Assembly: GCF_003269295.1 (NCBI RefSeq)
Contig: NZ_QLTT01000009.1
Span: 203,756-267,755 of the forward strand
Direction of reading: 5' to 3'
Origin: Lentzea atacamensis
Lineage (GTDB): Bacteria > Actinomycetota > Actinomycetes > Mycobacteriales > Pseudonocardiaceae
Length of the DNA: 64,000 nucleotides
A program made the translations under genes and the position numbers. Positions 59,156 through 64,000 of the stretch are shown here, piece after piece. The notes beneath the pieces are model-generated. The model did no database searches and was not told the origin of the DNA. It saw only the letters and a list, made by a program, of their open reading frames with translations. The stretch's first letter is position 1; the number at the start of each line of letters is the position of its first letter.

Positions 59156-59803
59156 TCACCTAGCGGTGACCCGGTGGTCGTCGCAGTACACGACGTGCAG
59201 CCACTTCCAGTGCCACCGATCTTCGGTGATCTCAGCGCAGCAGTGCGTGCCAGGGCTCTCGTGCATGTGCCGGGGACACTCCTCGACCAGCTCCCGCAAC
59301 GCCTGTCCCCCGACCTGGAACGCGGGCCTGCTCCCCACGACGAACACGGTGTCGGCCACGATCTCGCCCCGCAGCAGATCCCGGTTGTCCCGGTGACGCA
59401 GCCGCTCGTAGTCGGGCTCCTCCTGGAGCCCCCGGCAGACCACGGTGTGCGGCCGCCCCACACCCCGCAGCCTGGCGCGCACCTGCTTCCACTTCGAGAG
59501 CCGAAACCCGAGGCTGTGGTGCAACAGCACCAGATCCAGCACCGGCCCGTCGCTCCAGCGGCACGCGGAATCGCTCTGCCGCAACGGCAAGTACACCAAC
59601 GTGCGCGGCGAACGCATCGCGAACTCCCACGCCATGGCAATGCCGCGCGCGGATGCTTTGTCCACGCACGCCTCGACGCCCAGGTACCCCTCGTACAGCG
59701 GCGCGTGCGACAACGGCCGGGCCGGCTGCACCACCCGGTACTCGTCACGGCCCAGCCGCACGGTGCTGACGAGCGTGCGCCAGCGTTCCCCTTCCAGCTT
59801 CAT
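59156..59803 (-). CDS. Protein of unknown function
   Basis: 215 residues with good coding bias and no recognised family. It begins MKLEGERWRTLVSTVRLGRD, has a basic middle (KWKQVRARLRGVGRPHTVVCRG), and ends with a His/Cys/Trp-rich tail (EECPRHMHESPGTHCCAEI, HWKWLHVVYCDDH) that might bind metal. No signal peptide or membrane helix. It lies 44 bp downstream of rlmN on the same strand and may be co-transcribed. Confidence 0.65.
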   Translation of the reverse strand: MKLEGERWRTLVSTVRLGRDEYRVVQPARPLSHAPLYEGYLGVEACVDKASARGIAMAWEFAMRSPRTLVYLPLRQSDSACRWSDGPVLDLVLLHHSLGFRLSKWKQVRARLRGVGRPHTVVCRGLQEEPDYERLRHRDNRDLLRGEIVADTVFVVGSRPAFQVGGQALRELVEECPRHMHESPGTHCCAEITEDRWHWKWLHVVYCDDHRVTAR

Positions 59804-59847
59804 CGCGGGGAACGGTAGAGGTCGCCGGCCGGCTTCAGCGACCGATT

Positions 59848-60954
59848 TCAGCCCTCGGCGGCGAGCTGACCACAGGCCGCCGCGATCTCCTGCCCACGCG
59901 TGTCCCGCACGGTGCACTCGACACCCTGCTCCCGCACCCGCCGCACGAACTCCCGCTCCACCGGCTTCGGCGACGCGTCCCACTTGCTGCCCGGCGTCGG
60001 GTTCAACGGGATCAGGTTCACGTGCACGAGCTGCCCCAGGTGCTTGCGCAGCTTCTTGCCCAGCAGATCCGCACGCCAGCCCTGGTCGTTGATGTCCCGG
60101 ATCAGCGCGTACTCGATCGACACCCGCCGCCCGGTCTGGTCCGCGTAACCCCGCGCCGCCTCCAGCACCTCGGAGACGTCCCACCGGGTGTTCACCGGCA
60201 CCAGCGTGTTCCGCAGCTCGTCGTCCGGCGTGTGCAGCGACACCGCCAGCCGCACCTGCAGCTTCTCCTCGGTCAGCTTGCGAATCGCCGGCACCAGCCC
60301 GACCGTCGACACCGTGACAGTGCGCTGCGAGATCCCCAGCCCGTCCGGCGCCGGCGCGGTGATGCGGTGCACGGCCTCGATCACGCGCTTGTAGTTCGCG
60401 AGCGGCTCGCCCATGCCCATGAAGACGATGTTCGACAGGCGACCGGGACCGCCAGGCAGCTCGCCGTCGCGCATGGCCGCCGCACCCAGGCGCACCTGGT
60501 CCACGATCTCCGCGGTCGACAGGTTGCGCTGCAGGCCGCCCTGGCCGGTCGCGCAGAACGGGCACGCCATGCCGCAGCCGGCCTGCGACGAGATGCACAG
60601 CGTCGCGCGGTCCGGGTAGCGCATCAGGACGCTCTCGATGAGCGTGCCGTCGTGCGCCCGCAGCAGAGTCTTGGCGGTGGTCCCCTCGTCCGTTGTGACC
60701 TTGCGCACGACCGTGAACAACGGCGGCATCAGGTCGGCCACGAGCTTGTCGCGCGTGGCGGCCGGAATGTCGGTCATCTCGGCGGGGTCGACGGTCAGGC
60801 GGCCGAAGTAGTGGTTCGACAGCTGCTTGGCGCGGAACGGCTTCTCGCCAAGCGCCGCAACGGCTTCCGCGCGCTGCGCGGGCGTGAGGTCGACCAGGTG
60901 ACGCGGCGGCAGGCCGCGTTTGGGCGCGTCGAAGACAAGGGGAAGCGAGGTCAT
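59848..60954 (-). CDS. rlmN: 23S rRNA (A2503-C2) / tRNA methyltransferase RlmN
   Basis: 368 residues, radical-SAM methyl synthase. The 4Fe-4S motif CGMACPFC gives Cys127, Cys131, Cys134; GMGEPLANY is the SAM-binding GGEP-like strand; Cys362 near the C-terminus (AAACGQL) is the methyl-carrying Cys. It methylates C2 of A2503 in 23S rRNA and A37 of some tRNAs. ATG 60954. In mycobacteria rlmN lies downstream of the dxr block, here displaced by about 16 kb of other genes. Confidence 0.95.
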   Translation of the reverse strand: MTSLPLVFDAPKRGLPPRHLVDLTPAQRAEAVAALGEKPFRAKQLSNHYFGRLTVDPAEMTDIPAATRDKLVADLMPPLFTVVRKVTTDEGTTAKTLLRAHDGTLIESVLMRYPDRATLCISSQAGCGMACPFCATGQGGLQRNLSTAEIVDQVRLGAAAMRDGELPGGPGRLSNIVFMGMGEPLANYKRVIEAVHRITAPAPDGLGISQRTVTVSTVGLVPAIRKLTEEKLQVRLAVSLHTPDDELRNTLVPVNTRWDVSEVLEAARGYADQTGRRVSIEYALIRDINDQGWRADLLGKKLRKHLGQLVHVNLIPLNPTPGSKWDASPKPVEREFVRRVREQGVECTVRDTRGQEIAAACGQLAAEG

Positions 60955-61013
60955 AGCACATCTAGTGTCCCACGAACCCAGCGTCTACAAGACCGTTGCA
61001 TCGCGATAGATTC

Positions 61014-61023
61014 CGATATATCG
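61014..61023. promoter_or_regulatory. Palindrome before the PadR gene
   Basis: CGATATATCG is a perfect 10-bp palindrome 8 bp before the PadR ATG, in a locally AT-rich stretch. PadR proteins often bind ATAT-containing dyads, so autoregulation is likely. Confidence 0.55.
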
Positions 61024-61031
61024 TTAACGGC

Positions 61032-61535
61032 ATGATGATGAAACCACACCACAGGAACCACCACCACAGGCATCGCCACGGACCCTTCGGGGGCGGTGGC
61101 AGGGGCGGCCGCCAACGGCGCGGCAACGTCCGCGCGGCGGTTCTGTCCTTGCTGGCAGAACGGCCGATGCACGGCTACGAGATCATTCAGGAGATCGCCA
61201 GGCGCACCGGCGGCGCGTGGAGCCCGAGCCCCGGCTCGGTCTACCCGACGCTGCAGATGCTCGCCGACGAAGGCCTCATCTCCTCGGAGGAAGAAGGAGG
61301 CAAGAAGTTGTTCACGCTCACCGACCACGGCAGGACGGAGCACACGGCCCCGCCCTGGCGCGACATCAACATCCAGCTCGACCCGGTCGACGGCGAACTG
61401 CGCTCGGCGATCCGGCTGCTCGGCAGCGCGATGGAGCAGATCTCCCACGCGGGCACGCCGGAGCAGAAGGCCCGAGCCGTCGAGCTCTACAACGAGCTGC
61501 GGCGCAAGCTCTACGCCATCCTCGCCGAGGAGTGA
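61032..61535 (+). CDS. PadR-family regulator with His-rich N-terminal tail
   Basis: 167 residues. A His/Gly/Arg-rich tail (PHHRNHHHRHRHGPFGGGGR) precedes the PadR winged helix (AAVLSLLAERPMHGYEIIQE, SVYPTLQMLADEGLISSEEE) and a C-terminal dimerisation helix. Similar His-tailed PadRs are common in actinobacteria; metal sensing is possible. ATG 61032 has no ribosome site, so the transcript may be leaderless. Its stop is 2 bp from the convergent aldo/keto reductase end. Confidence 0.88.
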   Translation: MMMKPHHRNHHHRHRHGPFGGGGRGGRQRRGNVRAAVLSLLAERPMHGYEIIQEIARRTGGAWSPSPGSVYPTLQMLADEGLISSEEEGGKKLFTLTDHGRTEHTAPPWRDINIQLDPVDGELRSAIRLLGSAMEQISHAGTPEQKARAVELYNELRRKLYAILAEE

Positions 61536-61536
61536 C

Positions 61537-62514
61537 CTACCACCGGTCGTGCACGTGCGGCCGGACCAGCTCGTCGTACACCGCCGCGACGGCCTTCCCG
61601 TCCACCGGCTGCAGATCAGCGGCCCCTGAGTTGGCCCGAGCCTGCTCCACGTTGCGAGCACCGGGGATCACCACCGTGACACCGGGCTGGTCGATGATCC
61701 ACCTGAGTGCGAACTGCGCCATCGTGGCACCCTCGGGAACCAACGGCCGCAACCGCTCGACGGCTTCCAGGCCGACCTCGTAGGGGACCCCGGAGAAGGT
61801 CTCGCCGACGTCGAACGCCTCGCCGTTGCGGTTGTAGTTGCGGTGGTCGTCAGCACCGAAAGTCGTTGCCTTGTCGTACTTCCCGGACAACAACCCGGAC
61901 GCGAGCGGCACCCGCGCGATGATCGCGACCCCGGCCTCCGCCGCAGCCGGCAGCACGTCCTCGAGAGGCTTGAGCCGGAACGCGTTCAGGATGATCTGCA
62001 CGCTGGCCACGTGCGGACGCTTGATCGCCTCCAGCGCCTCCTCGACCTTCTCCACCGACACGCCATAAGCAGCGATCCGTTGCTGCTCAACCATCTCGTC
62101 CAAGGTGTCGTACACCTCGTCACGGCTGTACACCGCAGTGGGCGGGCAGTGCAGCTGCACGAGATCCAACGTGTCGACACCCAGATTGCGGCGGCTCCGG
62201 TCGTTCCACGCGAGGAAGTTCTCCCGGTTGTACCCCTCCGTGGTCTGCGCCGGCAGCCGCCGCCCCATCTTCGTGGCGACGAACACGCCGTCGTCCTTGC
62301 GCTCCTTGAGGAACCGTCCGACGAGCGTCTCACTGCGACCGTCGCCGTACACGTCCGCGGTGTCGAAGAAGCCGACACCCGTGTCAGCCGCGGCGTGCAG
62401 CAACGCGAGCGCGTCGCTCTCGTCCACCTCGCCCCAGTCGGCGCCGAGCTGCCAGCAACCCAGCCCCACGACGCCTACCTGGCGGTTCAACCTGCCTGCG
62501 ATTCGCTTCTCCAC
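61537..62514 (-). CDS. Aldo/keto reductase
   Basis: 325-residue NADPH-dependent TIM-barrel oxidoreductase. Catalytic tetrad Asp51 (FFDTADVYG), Tyr56, Lys82 (VATKMG), His122 (QLHCPP); coenzyme loop IPGARNVEQARANSGA. It reduces aldehydes or ketones. ATG 62514. Codons for residues 20-86 are repeated exactly at 63796-63998. The gene is intact and complete. Confidence 0.92.
   Translation of the reverse strand: MEKRIAGRLNRQVGVVGLGCWQLGADWGEVDESDALALLHAAADTGVGFFDTADVYGDGRSETLVGRFLKERKDDGVFVATKMGRRLPAQTTEGYNRENFLAWNDRSRRNLGVDTLDLVQLHCPPTAVYSRDEVYDTLDEMVEQQRIAAYGVSVEKVEEALEAIKRPHVASVQIILNAFRLKPLEDVLPAAAEAGVAIIARVPLASGLLSGKYDKATTFGADDHRNYNRNGEAFDVGETFSGVPYEVGLEAVERLRPLVPEGATMAQFALRWIIDQPGVTVVIPGARNVEQARANSGAADLQPVDGKAVAAVYDELVRPHVHDRW
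62257..62459 (-). repeat. 203-bp exact direct repeat, copy 1 (inside aldo/keto reductase)
   Basis: Identical to 63796-63998 with a constant offset of 1539 bp. Identity stops abruptly at both ends. This copy lies in the intact reductase gene. Confidence 0.9.
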
Positions 62515-62542
62515 GAACCAGAGCCTAGTCCGGGTTCAGGTC

Positions 62543-63109
62543 TCACCGCAGTCCGAGAGAGCGTTCCCACAAGCCTAATGACGCCCTCGAGTCTTCAGAC
62601 AGGCGCTCGCGATAACCGGCGAATTCTCTCAGCACGAACCGAATTCGCTGGAGCTGAAGACCACGGACCGGCGAAACCGACCTGGGCCCGGCCGCTTGGA
62701 TCGACGACACCTCCAACCGCAGGTCATCCAGGACTTCACCTTCTTCAGTCACGCCACGGACGTAGTCCGCCCAAATTCCGTCCAAGCCGGTCCGAACCAG
62801 CTCGCTCTCGATCCCGACAGAAATCATGGCCAGCTTGGCGACAACCTCACGGTGGAGCGTCTCCTCCCAAGGCAGCCCTCCACTCCTCCGTGCGGCCTCG
62901 AGTGCCCGCAGAAGAACCTCTCCCCATTCCAGCATTTCTCGACCACCAGGCTCCGTGGCCGCGAAGCCCGAGGAACATGATGAGACCAGCGCGGTCCACC
63001 ACGAAAAGGACGGCACCACCTCGCCCGCAGTTCGAAGAAACTCCGCCGCTTCAGCAGGCTGAGATGCGGACATAACCCGTTCGACACTCGGAAGCTCTGG
63101 AACTCTCAC
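62543..63109 (-). CDS. Putative immunity protein for the adjacent toxin
   Basis: 188 residues, largely helical, acidic, with no signal peptide or membrane helix and no recognised family. It starts 7 bp after the stop of the HINT-toxin reading frame, and its ribosome site (AGGGGGTGA) is made of the last toxin codons. Immunity genes of polymorphic toxins sit exactly there and are family-poor. The role is inferred from position only. GTG 63109 is the start; an ATG 12 codons in is possible. Confidence 0.6.
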   Translation of the reverse strand: MRVPELPSVERVMSASQPAEAAEFLRTAGEVVPSFSWWTALVSSCSSGFAATEPGGREMLEWGEVLLRALEAARRSGGLPWEETLHREVVAKLAMISVGIESELVRTGLDGIWADYVRGVTEEGEVLDDLRLEVSSIQAAGPRSVSPVRGLQLQRIRFVLREFAGYRERLSEDSRASLGLWERSLGLR

Positions 63110-63115
63110 AGCACG

Positions 63116-63778
63116 TCACCCCCTCGGGACCGTAATGGTCTCGATCCCGGCTCTACCGAAAGCCGCCTCAGCTATCCCCATCAGTTCCTCTCCAGGCTCG
63201 AAGTGACCACTCCAGTTGTTGATCGATGCCATTTGGAAAAGATCATCCAGGTTACCTGAACCAGCGGAGAGTACCTTGCCTTCGAAACCGGCGAGAACGG
63301 TGTGCGCCATTTCCATTCTGGGCCAGTCGCCAGCACTTCTGCCGCCCGCGTACGCCGGCATCACCCGCAATTCGTGGCTGCCTGCCTCGCCAGCCACAAC
63401 AGCCCACTTGAAGTCCGTCTCACCACCAAGGGCATCTCGAAGTCCACCGTACCCAGTTCCTTCCCTCATAACCGCCGGCGTCACATTTCGCTTCTGGGCG
63501 GCGTCGATTTCGAGTCGCTGCTTCTCTGGCGAGGCATTGTTCGACAGGCCGCAGTTGTGGACCAGGACCGAAGCGTCACCTGCCTGCACATAGTAGGTGT
63601 GCAGGCCGTCAACCGTCAGGTTGTACACCGTCAGGTGCTCGGTCCGACGAGCGGTGGCGGTGACCTTCGACGACCGATCTTCCGCAGTGCGTATGTCGTC
63701 ACCCGGCACCAGGTCCTTCGCTTCGACCCACGCAGCCTTGTCGCTGACCCAGAAGGGGTGACCACCTGTGGCCGTCAC
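63116..63778 (-). CDS. C-terminal part of a HINT-domain polymorphic toxin
   Basis: 220 codons in view. The start resembles the second half of a pretoxin-HINT (intein-like) domain: VTATGGHPFWVSDKAAWVEA, DLVPGDDIR, then TVDGLHTYYVQAGDASVLVHNC ending in the Asn-Cys cleavage site. The final ~145 residues are the toxin module, ending with a GHFEP block; fold not identified. The frame stays open to the junction at 63795, where it meets a copied reductase segment instead of the rest of HINT, so the gene is broken or misassembled there. GTG 63778 is a formal start only. Confidence 0.7.
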   Translation of the reverse strand: MTATGGHPFWVSDKAAWVEAKDLVPGDDIRTAEDRSSKVTATARRTEHLTVYNLTVDGLHTYYVQAGDASVLVHNCGLSNNASPEKQRLEIDAAQKRNVTPAVMREGTGYGGLRDALGGETDFKWAVVAGEAGSHELRVMPAYAGGRSAGDWPRMEMAHTVLAGFEGKVLSAGSGNLDDLFQMASINNWSGHFEPGEELMGIAEAAFGRAGIETITVPRG

Positions 63779-64000
63779 GACGTCGGTCTTGTCGCCCGCC
63801 GCCCCATCTTCGTGGCGACGAACACGCCGTCGTCCTTGCGCTCCTTGAGGAACCGTCCGACGAGCGTCTCACTGCGACCGTCGCCGTACACGTCCGCGGT
63901 GTCGAAGAAGCCGACACCCGTGTCAGCCGCGGCGTGCAGCAACGCGAGCGCGTCGCTCTCGTCCACCTCGCCCCAGTCGGCGCCGAGCTGCCAGCAACGA
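63775..64000 (-). pseudogene. Partial aldo/keto reductase copy fused to toxin DNA
   Basis: The repeated segment keeps the reductase frame, with Asp, Tyr and Lys of the tetrad (GFFDTADVYG, FVATKMGRR). It then runs into the toxin sequence in another frame and stops after RATRPTS. It lacks the His and most of the barrel, so it cannot be an active enzyme. The 5' side continues beyond the window. Confidence 0.7.
63796..63998 (-). repeat. 203-bp exact direct repeat, copy 2 (next to toxin fragment)
   Basis: Exact copy of 62257-62459 (reductase codons 20-86). Left junction with toxin sequence is at 63795/63796; the last two bases of the window (GA) already differ from the reductase gene (CC). Confidence 0.9.

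Noticed and set aside
63116..63530. Deaminase-type toxin tip
   Set aside because: No H-A-E or P-C-x-x-C zinc motifs are visible in the tip.
62543..63778. Toxin-antitoxin (type II) interpretation
   Set aside because: The upstream protein ends a HINT domain with an Asn-Cys site and is large; this fits polymorphic toxin-immunity, not a small TA pair.

Overview
The window is GC-rich actinobacterial chromosome and is densely coding. It carries mycothione reductase, an AfsR-like NB-ARC/TPR regulator, a DUF574-type SAM methyltransferase, a PknB-like kinase, a DUF2631 protein, and the order map / PBP lipoprotein / GNAT / ispG / rip1 / dxr, which is also found in mycobacteria. Mycothiol, the many secreted hydrolases and frequent GTG/TTG starts fit a filamentous actinomycete. 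A Pseudonocardiales genus such as Lentzea or Saccharothrix is my guess from gene content only. No rRNA, tRNA, CRISPR array or insertion sequence was recognised.

Layout. 1-4.5 kb: a threonine-aldolase-like lyase (cut by the left edge) with its TetR regulator, divergent from a quinone oxidoreductase; an odd cytochrome P450; bioF; a GNAT. 4.5-12 kb: an extracytoplasmic set of three trypsin-like proteases, a ricin-like lectin and an M48 metalloprotease around a LysE exporter and an AfsR-like regulator. 12-16.6 kb: alpha/beta hydrolase, then an ABC exporter, a Vat-like acetyltransferase and a P-loop protein with overlapping stop/start codons, and a half-length MFS gene behind a 58-codon gene. 17-20.9 kb: a membrane patatin, then a one-chain phenylalanyl-tRNA-synthetase-like gene preceded by a leaderless 15-codon ORF and alternative hairpins. 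21-25 kb: lon behind an HspR-type HAIR box, two AMIN-like secreted paralogues and a deacetylase lipoprotein. 25-36.5 kb: PEBP protein, mtr, VOC protein, MFS exporter, GntR with epoxide hydrolase and AlkZ-like glycosylase, LysR/EamA, cobQ.

36.5-43.9 kb is the conserved housekeeping block: map, a penicillin-binding lipoprotein, GNAT, ispG, rip1 and dxr, all on the minus strand. 44-54.4 kb looks like accessory DNA: GlsB-type membrane protein, a two-component system whose kinase has an extra C-terminal outer domain, tandem I36 protease inhibitors, a frameshifted ArsR-type gene, and polyamine ABC transporter genes (potA, potD, potB, potC) split by an oppositely oriented TetR-P450 pair. 54.5-62.5 kb: DUF2631, quinone reductase with HxlR, Ser/Thr kinase, a DasR-site-preceded metalloprotease-lectin, rlmN, PadR and an aldo/keto reductase.

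The right end (62.5-64 kb) holds a candidate immunity gene and the C-terminal part of a HINT-type polymorphic toxin. The toxin is joined to a 203-bp exact copy of part of the neighbouring aldo/keto reductase gene. This is either a real rearrangement or an assembly join.

The best candidates for something new are the leader-ORF/PheRS-like unit (18.93-20.1 kb), the toxin/immunity unit with the duplicated segment, the histidine kinase with an extra outer domain, and the split polyamine transporter with its shared operator-like inverted repeat.
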